64,000 nucleotides of DNA, taken from positions 62,001-126,000 of the forward strand of contig NZ_VBSL01000009.1 of assembly GCF_006149005.1 (NCBI RefSeq), written 5' to 3'. The translations under genes and the position numbers were made by a program. This DNA comes from Larkinella sp. C7 (GTDB lineage: Bacteria > Bacteroidota > Bacteroidia > Cytophagales > Spirosomataceae). The number at the start of each line of letters is the position of its first letter. Position 1 is the stretch's first letter. The notes under the pieces were generated by a model. The model saw only the letters and a list, made by a program, of their open reading frames with translations. It made no database searches and had not been told where the DNA came from. This document shows positions 18,425 to 26,010 of this stretch, piece by piece.

Positions 18425-19084
18425 TTACTCTTCTTCTAAAAATTCAAAAACTCCATCAACCCAATTTTTTACTTCTGCAAATGCGATTTTTTCTTTTTTC
18501 CTTCTATTAGCACGCTTATAGGCATCAATGAACCATTTTTCAGTTACAAATCCTGATGATGCTACAAAATTTGTAAGCATATAACTAGGTGTGCTAAAGT
18601 TGAACATGTAGTCACCCATTTGCTTAAGTTCTTCATCTGTCAGATTAAATTTACTTATGCCAAGTTCTTCGTCGTCCTCAATAGTTACTTCTCTCAGCTT
18701 AAGTTCTTGAATTGCATATAAGGCAGCTAGAAGGAATTGTGTTACAAATTTGCCCTTTGTCCATTCAATAAAGGATTTGTAGAGCTTAATATTTCGCTTC
18801 TTGTCCTTCAGAGCTTCTTCAGTCATTTTCAATTTTTCTTCCAGTCTTTGAAGTGTTTCGGTTTGTTCACCTCTTAAATCATCCGTTTGCGGCATACCAA
18901 TGATTTCGTAAACCGACACTTCTAAAGCTTCTGCAATTTCTTGAATCTGCTTAAGGGTCAAATTAACGTTTCTATTCTCCAAACGAGCGTAATTGCTGCG
19001 CTCTGTTCCCAGACGGTTTGCAATATCTACTTGGGTTAAACCTTTCCTTTCACGTATTGAGCGTATGTTATTTGATACATCCAT
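18425..19084 (-). CDS. XRE-family transcriptional regulator
   Basis: A 219-residue protein. Residues 5-60 form a classic Cro/C1-type helix-turn-helix (IRSIRERKGLTQVDIANRL, then ERSNYARLENRNVNLTLKQIQEIAEALEV). Residues 70-110 look like a charged coiled coil (QTETLQRLEEKLKMTEEALKDKK). The C-terminal part is of unknown type. It is divergent from the small regulator at 19223 with putative promoters facing both ways between them, the position of a master repressor in temperate phages and satellites. The GIY-YIG gene is downstream in the same operon. Confidence 0.8.
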   Translation of the reverse strand: MDVSNNIRSIRERKGLTQVDIANRLGTERSNYARLENRNVNLTLKQIQEIAEALEVSVYEIIGMPQTDDLRGEQTETLQRLEEKLKMTEEALKDKKRNIKLYKSFIEWTKGKFVTQFLLAALYAIQELKLREVTIEDDEELGISKFNLTDEELKQMGDYMFNFSTPSYMLTNFVASSGFVTEKWFIDAYKRANRRKKEKIAFAEVKNWVDGVFEFLEEE

Positions 19085-19106
19085 GTGGTTGATTTTTAGA
19101 GTAATG

Positions 19107-19114
19107 CAAAAATA
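19107..19114 (-). promoter_or_regulatory. -7 box of the XRE/GIY-YIG operon
   Basis: On the minus strand this reads TATTTTTG (TAnnTTTG), 23 bases before ATG 19084. No clear TTTG box is seen at 19-21 bases. The adjacent GTAAAATATTTTATAC partial dyad (19116-19131) is a candidate operator. Confidence 0.45.
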
Positions 19115-19147
19115 CGTAAAATATTTTATACGATTATGTAAAAAATA

Positions 19148-19180
19148 TTTGGAATTTATATCTTGAATAGTGTAGATTTG
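19148..19180 (+). promoter_or_regulatory. Promoter of the small regulator (and possibly the integrase)
   Basis: TTTG at 19148-19151 and TAGATTTG at 19173-19180 are 21 bases apart, within the Bacteroidota TTTG-N19-21-TAnnTTTG rule. Transcription would start near 19187, 36 bases before ATG 19223. Confidence 0.55.
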
Positions 19181-19222
19181 TGACGGTAATATTTAGAATT
19201 AACGTAACAAATTTTATACATT

Positions 19223-19429
19223 ATGGAAGAGACAGCAGTTAAAGGAGCTTTAGAAGGCTACGAAAACAGAATTGGCGGTCGGTTCAAACCGGACAATCGC
19301 TTTTATCAAAAAGTAGGTATCAATCAAAAACGATTTGGTCAACTGGTAAGAGGGGAGAAGCCGATTTTGGGCTTTGAAGCTCGTAACCTTTCCAATTTTT
19401 TCGGAGTCACTTTGGAAAGCCTCCTTTAA
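19223..19429 (+). CDS. Small DNA-binding-like regulator, Cro/Xis position
   Basis: A 68-residue protein whose last 40 residues (YQKVGINQKRFGQLVRGEKPILGFEARNLSNFFGVTLESL) fit a compact helix-turn-helix with the final 'ls.ff.v..e.Ll' helix of XRE-like proteins. It is divergent from the XRE repressor, is preceded by a good promoter, and is followed by a strong terminator before the integrase. The position is that of a Cro-like antirepressor or an excisionase. Function is inferred from position. Confidence 0.65.
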   Translation: MEETAVKGALEGYENRIGGRFKPDNRFYQKVGINQKRFGQLVRGEKPILGFEARNLSNFFGVTLESLL

Positions 19430-19436
19430 ACAAAAT

Positions 19437-19475
19437 GCCCGTTACCGTTGGCAGACGGTAACGGGCTTCATTTTT
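19437..19475 (+). terminator. Intrinsic terminator after the small regulator
   Basis: Arms GCCCGTTACCGT (19437-19448) and ACGGTAACGGGC (19455-19466) pair perfectly around a 6-base loop and are followed by a T-rich tail. Confidence 0.85.
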
Positions 19476-19505
19476 CAATCAACATCCTGTTAAACATTGA
19501 TTTCT

Positions 19506-20762
19506 ATGGCAAAGGTAAAACATTTACCTGATTCTAATCAAAACGTCCGAATAAAGCGTCTGACGGTTCAACTGTACCAAAGGGGTACAGCTATTTATGT
19601 AAAGTTACATTACAATGGCCGAAACGTGGCTTTTAGCTCCGGTCTGAATTGTAGCCCCCGCCAACTCGACGCTAAGTCATTTACTGTGCTTAACGACGAA
19701 TCGGCCACGGCCTATTTACAAGCATTAAAGTCTGACTTTCAACGCACATTTACTGATTTTCTATTGACTAAACGAACTCCCGATTTACGGGAAATAAAGA
19801 AAGTCGTTATTGACAAATCCAGTATTGAGCCTAACAAACCAACGGTTATTGAATGCTTGGACAAATTCTACAAAGATGAATTTGAATCGCTGTCAGGTAT
19901 TGACTTTGAACGTAAAACAGTTGAGAAGAAGCGGTATTTGGTGGAACGAATCAAGCAATATATTATAACCTACCGGCAAAATCCCTATTTGAAACTTGCT
20001 GATCTAAAAGCAATTGACGCGCAGCAAGTCGTAACATTCTGCAAAAAGACATATGGTCACGGCCATAATCACGCCGTTTTACACGCTGAGTTTCTGAAAA
20101 GAACGCTCAATTATGCCATTGCAAACGAATGGTTAGAGAAAAACCCGTTTGCCTTCTTTCGTCCGAAAAGAGAACGGAAAGCAGTAATTGCTTTAAAGGA
20201 AAAGGACATTCACCGTTTACAGGAAACGGTGTTCCATAGCCGGGAATACAATTATGTACGAGATGTCTTTCTATTCTGTTGCTATACCGGATTGGCGTAT
20301 GTCGATGTAAGTAGACTCAATTCCTCTCATTTGCTCACTTTACAAAATGGCGAACAACTGATCAAGATCAAGCGGGGGAAAAATGACAATGACTGTATTA
20401 TTCTGTTAGTACCGCAAGCTCTACAGATTTTGGAGAAATACGCTGATAATGAAGAATGTATCCTTCGTAAACGATTGCTGCCTGTTTACGCGAATCAGGT
20501 TATGAACCGCATTCTAAAGGAGATACAAGCTGCTTGTAAGATCACCGTTCGACTAACTACCCATGTAGCCCGTAAAACGTGTGCTTCTTATTATATCGCT
20601 AATGGTGTCCCGTTGACCAGTGTAGCCACCATGTTAGGTCATAAAAAAACCAGTACGACCGAGCTATACTACACGGAAAGAAGTGAAGAAGCGGTTATTC
20701 GGCATATGCGTGAATTCCGCGAACGTAAGGAGAATGAAGGCCCAAACCGCAAGGCAATGTAA
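19506..20762 (+). CDS. Tyrosine recombinase (integrase) of the element
   Basis: A 418-residue integrase; ATG 19506 (MAKVKHLPDSN) is used, as the in-frame TTG at 19497 adds only three residues. An arm-type N-terminal domain (TVQLYQRGTAIYVKLHYNGRN) and a SAM-like core-binding domain (about 110-215) precede the catalytic domain. There the box I region is CYTGLAYVDVSRL, where Ala replaces the usual first Arg, as in many Bacteroidota integrases of the CTnDOT type. Box II shows THVARKT (HxxR), then MLGHKKTSTTELYYTE with the His and the nucleophilic Tyr. It probably integrates the element into tRNA-Asn. It stands alone after a terminator, so it may have its own promoter. Confidence 0.9.
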   Translation: MAKVKHLPDSNQNVRIKRLTVQLYQRGTAIYVKLHYNGRNVAFSSGLNCSPRQLDAKSFTVLNDESATAYLQALKSDFQRTFTDFLLTKRTPDLREIKKVVIDKSSIEPNKPTVIECLDKFYKDEFESLSGIDFERKTVEKKRYLVERIKQYIITYRQNPYLKLADLKAIDAQQVVTFCKKTYGHGHNHAVLHAEFLKRTLNYAIANEWLEKNPFAFFRPKRERKAVIALKEKDIHRLQETVFHSREYNYVRDVFLFCCYTGLAYVDVSRLNSSHLLTLQNGEQLIKIKRGKNDNDCIILLVPQALQILEKYADNEECILRKRLLPVYANQVMNRILKEIQAACKITVRLTTHVARKTCASYYIANGVPLTSVATMLGHKKTSTTELYYTERSEEAVIRHMREFRERKENEGPNRKAM

Positions 20763-20766
20763 TCAA

Positions 20767-20797
20767 AAAAAACACCTCCTAAAAGGGGGTGGTTTTC
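20767..20797 (+). terminator. Probable terminator after the integrase
   Basis: CACCTCC and GGGGGTG pair (one G-T) with A/T flanks, and the hairpin ends in GGTTTTC. It starts within a few bases of the integrase stop codon. Confidence 0.5.
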
Positions 20798-20831
20798 AAT
20801 ACTAATCTTTGATAATTAATAAGACAAAATT

Positions 20832-22025
20832 ATGAATTCTGATCAAAACAGCAAACAAAAGGCTGAAAGTCAGCCTATTATTTACCGAATTCGGCATTAT
20901 TTATTTGCGGAATATGATTACCGTGTCGATGTGGTTTCGAATCAGTTAGAACGTAAGGCTAAAAAGGCAACCGAATGGGAGCTAGTGAATTTGTGCGACG
21001 TTGAATTAGAGCTATATGATTATGGTTTGAAAGGGTTTAAAGATGCTCTACGAGCCTTATTTGGTTCGAAAACCATTCCAAAATATGACCCGTTCGAGGT
21101 ATATTTTCAGAGTTTGCCAGCCTGGAATGATACGTTACCGGATTATATCGAGCAATTAGCTAGCTATGTCAAAACAGAGGATAATGATTGGTGGAAAGCA
21201 ATGTTTAAAAAGTGGCTGGTTCGTTGTGTGGGTCAGGCAGTTGGAGCGATTTCCTTTAACAAACAATGTTTAACCCTAGTTGGTAAACAGAACGACGGAA
21301 AGACTACTTTTTTAGATTTTCTGATTCCGTTTGCCTTAAAAAACTATGTGAAGAAAGGATTTGATTTTGGCTCTAAAGAAGGCAAGTTTTCGCTGGTGCA
21401 AAACTTCATGGTAAATCTAGATGAACTAGCTTCATTTGACAAAAAAGAACTCAATAATGAGTTTAAAACGGTCTTGTCAGAAGGGATTGTAAAATACCGC
21501 CCACTCTTTCAAAATGTTGAAACCGCTTTTCAGCGAAGAGCCAGTTTTGTAGCCAGTACGAACCAATACGAGTTTCTAACCGATGAAACCGGTAACGTAC
21601 GTTGGTTACCGTTCATTGTCAAAGAGATACAACATGACAACGGCGGCTCGAACGGGTATATGGCTCAGGTAGATATTAACAAGGTATGGTCACAAGCCTA
21701 TGCCTTGCTAAACGATCCTACTTATAAGCCGGATATGACCAATGAAGAGATTAAAACCTTGGAACTGTCTAACCGGAAATTCTTACGAACAACGACTGAA
21801 ATGGAAATTATCAGTAAGTATTTCGAGCCAGCAGAAAAAGGAGATCATTGGGCGGAATTTTACACTGCGGCTGACATTGAACAATCACTTCGAACAAAAG
21901 TAAGTCTTAAGCTATACCGAAATCAAATCGGTAAAGCACTTCAAATAATGGGATTCCCACAGGTTTCAAATTACAATACCCAAAAGAAGTACACTGAAAA
22001 GGGGTATTACATTCGTCAAAAGTAA
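20832..22025 (+). CDS. VapE-like SF3-type helicase
   Basis: A 397-residue protein of the virulence-associated E (VapE) type. The Walker A motif is VGKQNDGKTTF (residues 150-160), the Walker B region is NFMVNLDELASFDKKE, and the sensor-like region is RRASFVASTNQYEFLTDETGNVRWLPF, all in the usual VapE order. VapE proteins act as replicative helicases in phages and satellite islands. The first 90 residues show no primase motif; the primase is the separate gene at 22268. Iteron-like repeats follow directly. This gene pair and repeat region make up a likely self-replication module. Confidence 0.82.
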   Translation: MNSDQNSKQKAESQPIIYRIRHYLFAEYDYRVDVVSNQLERKAKKATEWELVNLCDVELELYDYGLKGFKDALRALFGSKTIPKYDPFEVYFQSLPAWNDTLPDYIEQLASYVKTEDNDWWKAMFKKWLVRCVGQAVGAISFNKQCLTLVGKQNDGKTTFLDFLIPFALKNYVKKGFDFGSKEGKFSLVQNFMVNLDELASFDKKELNNEFKTVLSEGIVKYRPLFQNVETAFQRRASFVASTNQYEFLTDETGNVRWLPFIVKEIQHDNGGSNGYMAQVDINKVWSQAYALLNDPTYKPDMTNEEIKTLELSNRKFLRTTTEMEIISKYFEPAEKGDHWAEFYTAADIEQSLRTKVSLKLYRNQIGKALQIMGFPQVSNYNTQKKYTEKGYYIRQK

Positions 22026-22034
22026 AATACTACC

Positions 22035-22234
22035 TACTCGATTACTCGATACTATCTAATAGCCTTATTATCAGTCAATTACAAGCTAAATAGAAGAGTA
22101 ACTAACTCTCTACTCGCTATTACTCAGTACTCGAAAAAAGAGACAATTACGAGTAAAGAAGTAAGCAGGACTACTCGATGTTCGAGCTATAAATAGCTAA
22201 TAATGAAGGAAGTAATAAGGTGAGTAAACGAGTA
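22035..22234. repeat. Iteron-like repeats TACTCG/CGAGTA: putative replication origin
   Basis: The intergenic stretch between the helicase and primase genes has seven copies of the hexamer: forward at 22035, 22043, 22111, 22128 and 22172; reverse at 22150 and 22229. About 0.1 would be expected by chance in 200 bases. The spacing is irregular, with two close forward pairs (8 and 17 bases apart). The position between replication genes supports an origin or a Rep-binding region. Confidence 0.55.
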
Positions 22235-22267
22235 AGTAAGATTTCAAGCCGCTAAAAGAAAAAAGAC

Positions 22268-23140
22268 ATGATTGATAAAAGCATCATTGAAGAATTAAAA
22301 AAAATCCCGATTACTGATTATCTCAATCAAATGGGTTGTCAGCCTGTAAGAAAGCAGGGTAAGGAGTTAGTTTATTATTCACCACGTTATCAGGAAAATT
22401 CTCCATCCTTTATGGTTGACCCCATTAAAAACGTTTTCCATGATTTTAGCGGAACAGGAGAAAAAGGCGATCTAATCCGTTTGGTTCAATACCTACAAAA
22501 TTGCTCATTTGGTCAGGCCGTTCAAATTCTCAAAAAATTCTCAGGATCGAATAATGTCATTCCTTTTTCTTTTAGCGGCCAGAATCTAAATCAAGCTAAT
22601 AATTCAAGTCTTGAAGTTTTGAGCGTTCTACCGATACAAAACCGGGCTTTATGGGCATATGTAGAAAGCCGGAAGATTTCGCCTAAGGTAGCCAGCCAAT
22701 ATTTAAAAGAGGTGCATTACCGAGTAGATAATAAAAGTTACTTCGCGATTGGCTTCCAGAACGACAAAGGTGGGTTTGAGTTTCGAAGCCGGTATTTTCA
22801 AGGAGGGACTTCACTAAAATGGTTCACCACTATTCCGGGCAAACCAACCGGAGCAATAAATGTCTTCGAGGGCTTCTTTGATTTTCTGACCTGCTGCCAG
22901 CATCATAATACAATCCGATTAAACAGCCCAACCATTGTATTGAATTCGCTTTCCTTTCTTCAAGTGACATTATCAATTCTAAAACAGTACCAAGTAGTGA
23001 ATACTTTTTTTGATAACGACAATGCTGGAAAAAGAGCGATTGAAAAGCTTACGGCTCAAGAAGTGAAGGTTAAGGATTGTTCATTTCTATATGCTTCATT
23101 CAAGGATTATAATGAATACTATGTACAGAAGCAAAATTAA
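22268..23140 (+). CDS. DNA primase with CHC2-like and Toprim domains
   Basis: A 290-residue primase of the kind found on Bacteroidota mobile elements. The N-terminal region (residues 15-75) follows the CHC2 pattern (YYSPRYQENSPSFMVDPIKNVFHDFSGTGEKGDLIRLV) but shows no clear zinc-binding cysteine set, as is common in this group. The C-terminal Toprim fold has the Glu in AINVFEGFFDFLT and the acidic pair in TFFDNDNAGKRAIEKL. It follows the VapE-like helicase and the repeat region, and probably primes element replication. Confidence 0.85.
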   Translation: MIDKSIIEELKKIPITDYLNQMGCQPVRKQGKELVYYSPRYQENSPSFMVDPIKNVFHDFSGTGEKGDLIRLVQYLQNCSFGQAVQILKKFSGSNNVIPFSFSGQNLNQANNSSLEVLSVLPIQNRALWAYVESRKISPKVASQYLKEVHYRVDNKSYFAIGFQNDKGGFEFRSRYFQGGTSLKWFTTIPGKPTGAINVFEGFFDFLTCCQHHNTIRLNSPTIVLNSLSFLQVTLSILKQYQVVNTFFDNDNAGKRAIEKLTAQEVKVKDCSFLYASFKDYNEYYVQKQN

Positions 23141-23141
23141 A

Positions 23142-23176
23142 GCACTTTTAGACCGCTTTTAAGGCACTTTTAGACC
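23142..23176. repeat. Tandem 13-bp direct repeat after the primase gene
   Basis: GCACTTTTAGACC occurs at 23142-23154 and 23164-23176, exactly 22 bases apart, just after the primase stop. AACCATTAAC is also present twice shortly downstream. These may belong to the origin region. Confidence 0.5.
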
Positions 23177-23259
23177 ATTTTTCAAGTGTACTAGAAGGTA
23201 ACAGCACACCATTTAGAAACCATTAACGAACCATTAACAAGTTTATAACGCGTACAAAA

Positions 23260-23511
23260 ATGAAAAAGGAAAATATCATTCAAGACAAAAATGGCTTACG
23301 AAACTATGGATTCGAGAAAGTTCAGAAGAATAAACGAATCCATAATTACGACCCGGATTATGGTACAAGCTCTTATACCATTAAGGGAATGTTTTATAGA
23401 AAGAAATGTCAATACTGTGAAAAAGATTTTGAAGCCAGAAGAGTTGATACCGCTTTTTGTTGCCAAGGGTGCCAGAAAGCTCATTTAAGGCTAAGAAAAA
23501 AAGGACATTAA
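23260..23511 (+). CDS. Small zinc-finger-like protein
   Basis: An 83-residue basic protein with a C-terminal CQYC-x17-CCQGC pattern followed by KAHLRLRKKG, consistent with a four-cysteine zinc-binding knuckle. The N-terminal half has no recognisable features. It lies between the primase and the Pycsar-like operon, on the plus strand and convergent to the effector gene. An overlapping frame at 23291 is less likely because it lacks this pattern. Possibly a regulator or DNA-binding accessory; no function is claimed. Confidence 0.55.
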   Translation: MKKENIIQDKNGLRNYGFEKVQKNKRIHNYDPDYGTSSYTIKGMFYRKKCQYCEKDFEARRVDTAFCCQGCQKAHLRLRKKGH

Positions 23512-23532
23512 TACTATGACTATTTTAATTTA

Positions 23533-24090
23533 TCAGTTATTGATAATTTTATCAAAATAACCTATTAAGCGTACAGAAATATATATAATCCCAACTATAA
23601 TTGATAACATTGAAGTTCTTATTGCAAATACAAAAGCTATATGCTTGATTGCAGCAATTTCTGAATTTACAATTATTTGATTTAACCAATCGTAAATACC
23701 AAGATCGGAATGGTTAAAACTCATATTTTGATATCGTTCATTTAATAACTCACTTAATTGTGTAGAGTCTAGCTTCTTTATATCACCAAAAAAAATATGA
23801 TTAATATTGTTTTTAGTTGATTGAAATTCTTGGTTTGGAATTTTCCTTGTACTAAACTTATTATTCAATCGGGGTAGAAAAGAAAAGGTCGTTATTAAAG
23901 TGGATACCAATAACAAGGCAACAGTTATTGCAGAAAACCAACTTGGAATTTTATCAATACTTTGTAAAATTCCAAAGATAGCCGCTCCATTAAAAGCGGT
24001 TAAAGTTGCATTTTTTGACTCGGCATATTTAAGCCAGTCACTAACAATTGTAAATTGTTCTTTTAGGATTTTATATTCTTCATCTGTCAT
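23533..24090 (-). CDS. Pycsar-like membrane effector (PycTM/DUF5706-like)
   Basis: A 185-residue protein. Two helices near residues 31-47 and 52-73 (AITVALLLVSTLITTFSFLPR) are followed by a cytoplasmic middle part with HIFFGDIKKLDSTQLSELL, then a third hydrophobic region at about 150-180 (FAIRTSMLSIIVGIIYISVRL). The order 'aD/aE.K...L.afNgA', FLPR, FFGDI and NSEIAAIKHIAFVFAIR resembles DUF5706 effectors of Pycsar, which damage the inner membrane when they sense a cyclic pyrimidine nucleotide. It overlaps the cyclase gene by 11 bases at its start, so it is translationally coupled. The family match is from pattern recognition only. Confidence 0.72.
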   Translation of the reverse strand: MTDEEYKILKEQFTIVSDWLKYAESKNATLTAFNGAAIFGILQSIDKIPSWFSAITVALLLVSTLITTFSFLPRLNNKFSTRKIPNQEFQSTKNNINHIFFGDIKKLDSTQLSELLNERYQNMSFNHSDLGIYDWLNQIIVNSEIAAIKHIAFVFAIRTSMLSIIVGIIYISVRLIGYFDKIINN

Positions 24091-25090
24091 TATTTCCCTT
24101 AATTTTCCATGTTAAATCTGCACCATACACTGTTTTTATTGATTTTAAATATTTTGATTTGGGTTGAATTTTCCAAAGATTCTCTTTTATATCATTTCTC
24201 TCATTATTTAATTTAGAAAATTCAGCATAAACAATTCCAGATATCAAAATTGGCGGAAAAATTAATTTAACTTTCTTTTTTTCAATACTAGTTACATTAA
24301 GATCACTAATTCCAAAAGAATCTTTTATTAATATTTTATTATTCTCAAATATAATTCGGTTAGAAAACTCAATCGCTGTCAATTCTTCTGTTTTCGGCAG
24401 ATTTAAAAAGCTAAATAATCGATCCCTTTCAGACTCTCCAAAACGAGGAAAACGTCCATTGCTACGTAAATAAGATATTTTATATACTGTATCTTCAAAA
24501 GATTTACTTGCAATATCAGTCAATTTAGATGCTATATTTGCTGTATCACCAAGCCAAACAAGATTTTTAAATGAATTTTTTTCTTCATCTCGTCTTGGAC
24601 GACCTACCTTTAGAACCCGCATATTGCCAAAGTCAATACCTATGCCACATTTAAATGTTGATTCCTTATAGTATTTTGGAAATATTTTATGTGCAATCGT
24701 ATTCATAGTTATCGCACAATTTATAGCATTATTAAAACAATTTTCAGGAGAAAAGACAACCATTACTCTGTCACCTATAATGTTTCTAATATACCCATCA
24801 TATGAGTCAGCAGCAGTAATCATGGATTTAGCGAAAGCAGTATAAACTTTTGCTAATATATCTTTTTTGTTTTTAAGATCATTGCTAATTTTAGTAGATT
24901 CACGAATATCAATATATAATACACAAGTTGTAAGTTCTTTGCCTCTCTTTGCATTATTTCTTTCAAAAGTTAATCCAGGACTATCATAATTTGGAACTAA
25001 TTTAGTGTCTGTTGTATCTAGCGAGAATGATTGATTAAATATATCATTAATTTCACCTTCTATATCTTGAAGTAAACTATCAATATTCAT
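24080..25090 (-). CDS. Pycsar-type nucleotidyl cyclase (PycC-like)
   Basis: A 336-residue class III cyclase. Metal-binding Asp61 (VLYIDIREST) and Asp107 (IIGDRVMVVF) are present. LVWLGDTANIASKLTD (residues 177-192) closely follows the LVWVGRAANYAAKLT pattern I know from PycC proteins, with Asn185 kept and Lys189 where most adenylate cyclases have Arg. Position 103, usually Lys in adenylate cyclases, is Asn. These changes fit cyclic pyrimidine (cCMP/cUMP) rather than cAMP synthesis, but substrate is inference. It overlaps the effector gene and begins 7 bases after the stop of a second cyclase, so three genes form one operon. The C-terminal 100 residues are unassigned. Confidence 0.8.
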   Translation of the reverse strand: MNIDSLLQDIEGEINDIFNQSFSLDTTDTKLVPNYDSPGLTFERNNAKRGKELTTCVLYIDIRESTKISNDLKNKKDILAKVYTAFAKSMITAADSYDGYIRNIIGDRVMVVFSPENCFNNAINCAITMNTIAHKIFPKYYKESTFKCGIGIDFGNMRVLKVGRPRRDEEKNSFKNLVWLGDTANIASKLTDIASKSFEDTVYKISYLRSNGRFPRFGESERDRLFSFLNLPKTEELTAIEFSNRIIFENNKILIKDSFGISDLNVTSIEKKKVKLIFPPILISGIVYAEFSKLNNERNDIKENLWKIQPKSKYLKSIKTVYGADLTWKIKGNNDR

Positions 25091-25097
25091 TTTATTG

Positions 25098-25880
25098 TTA
25101 TGTTTTTATTAAAGTACGTTTCCAATTATAACCAGTTACTCCTTTTAAAGAAGGAAAAGAAGCCTGATTTGATATGTACCATGGTCTTGTAAAGTTTGTA
25201 TGCCTAGTCAGGGTTTCACTTTCAAACTTAGTACCGCTAAAAAATATAATTTTTTCGTCTTCAGCTATTGACTCTAATCTATATAATTCTGTTATACATT
25301 TCCCTATAATAGTAAAATCAGGGTAGTTTAAAGAAGTATTATGATAGTACATACACTGACCTGGGTGTAGAGCTATTTTGAGTGAATAGGAAGTTCCATT
25401 TGTTGCCGCAATTATTTCTTTTGCACAATCTTCTGCCTTTCTTAAACGGTCATTATAAGTAGTATTTAAGAATGGCGGCCCAAATAAACATATAATTCCA
25501 TCACCCATTATTTTATCAATTTCACCTTGGTATTTATAAATTATTGGTAATACAATTTTATAATATGAATCCAAATATGAAGTTAATTGTTGATTATTTA
25601 ATGAACTAAATTTAGTTGAAAAGCTACATATATCAATAAATAAAAGCACTAACTCAGCTGTCTTACTATTAAGTAAATAGTTACTCAAATTATTATTTGG
25701 AGTACCTAACCTTGCATTAAATGATTCGTTTAGTTTAACCTTTATATTATTATTAGGTCTTGCTCTAACTTCTTGTATTATTGATTCAATATTTTCAGAA
25801 AGTAATGCTCTGACTTCTTCTGATTTTTGATATCCCTCACCATATTGGCGACGTAATTCTTGAGAAAGCGCTAAGTTCAT
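25098..25880 (-). CDS. Second class III nucleotidyl cyclase of the Pycsar-like operon
   Basis: A 260-residue protein, first gene of the operon. The cyclase fold is clear: LLFIDICSFS with metal Asp83, Lys123 and Asp127 in IDKIMGDGIICLFG, and the LHPGQ loop near residue 171. In the G-x-x-V-N-x3-R motif it reads GKCITELYR: Asn is replaced by Thr197, while Arg201 is kept. It could therefore have weak or no homodimer activity and may work as a partner of the PycC-like cyclase, as a sensor, or as a regulator. The first 70 residues are not recognised. Two cyclases before one effector is not the usual two-gene Pycsar layout. Confidence 0.75.
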   Translation of the reverse strand: MNLALSQELRRQYGEGYQKSEEVRALLSENIESIIQEVRARPNNNIKVKLNESFNARLGTPNNNLSNYLLNSKTAELVLLFIDICSFSTKFSSLNNQQLTSYLDSYYKIVLPIIYKYQGEIDKIMGDGIICLFGPPFLNTTYNDRLRKAEDCAKEIIAATNGTSYSLKIALHPGQCMYYHNTSLNYPDFTIIGKCITELYRLESIAEDEKIIFFSGTKFESETLTRHTNFTRPWYISNQASFPSLKGVTGYNWKRTLIKT

Positions 25881-25905
25881 GATAAATTTAAGGTTTGGGT
25901 ATATT

Positions 25906-25913
25906 CAAAAATA
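25906..25913 (-). promoter_or_regulatory. -7 box of the Pycsar-like operon
   Basis: The minus strand reads TATTTTTG (TAnnTTTG), 26 bases before ATG 25880. A TTTG lies 14 bases further up, which is short of the normal 19-21. The palindrome at 25952-25979 lies upstream of it and is a candidate control site. Confidence 0.4.
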
Positions 25914-25951
25914 ATAAATGTATAAATCAAATTATAAAGAAAGCGTTAAAA

Positions 25952-25979
25952 TTTTTGTGTTACATATGTAACACAAAAA
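25952..25979. repeat. 28-bp perfect palindrome next to the right attachment site
   Basis: TTTTTGTGTTACAT and its exact reverse complement meet without a loop (centre ACATATGT). It lies upstream of the Pycsar-like operon and beside the tRNA-Asn terminator. It may be an operator or a recombinase/directionality-factor site. Confidence 0.6.
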
Positions 25980-26010
25980 AGCCCCAAATCTCGCGATTTG
26001 AGGCTTTTTG
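25975..26010 (-). terminator. Terminator after tRNA-Asn
   Basis: On the minus strand, GCCTCAAATC and GATTTGGGGC pair around GCGA (one G-T), followed by a T tract. It lies directly after the tRNA 3' end but inside the element boundary, so the element supplied it. Confidence 0.75.

Noticed and set aside
22035-22234. CRISPR array
   Set aside because: The repeats are only 6 bases, irregular and on both strands, with no equal spacers and no cas genes nearby.
20832-23140. Conjugative or mobilisation genes in the element
   Set aside because: I looked for relaxase (HUH or MobA-like), VirD4-like and Tra-like motifs among the frames and found none. The replication genes are VapE- and primase-like only.
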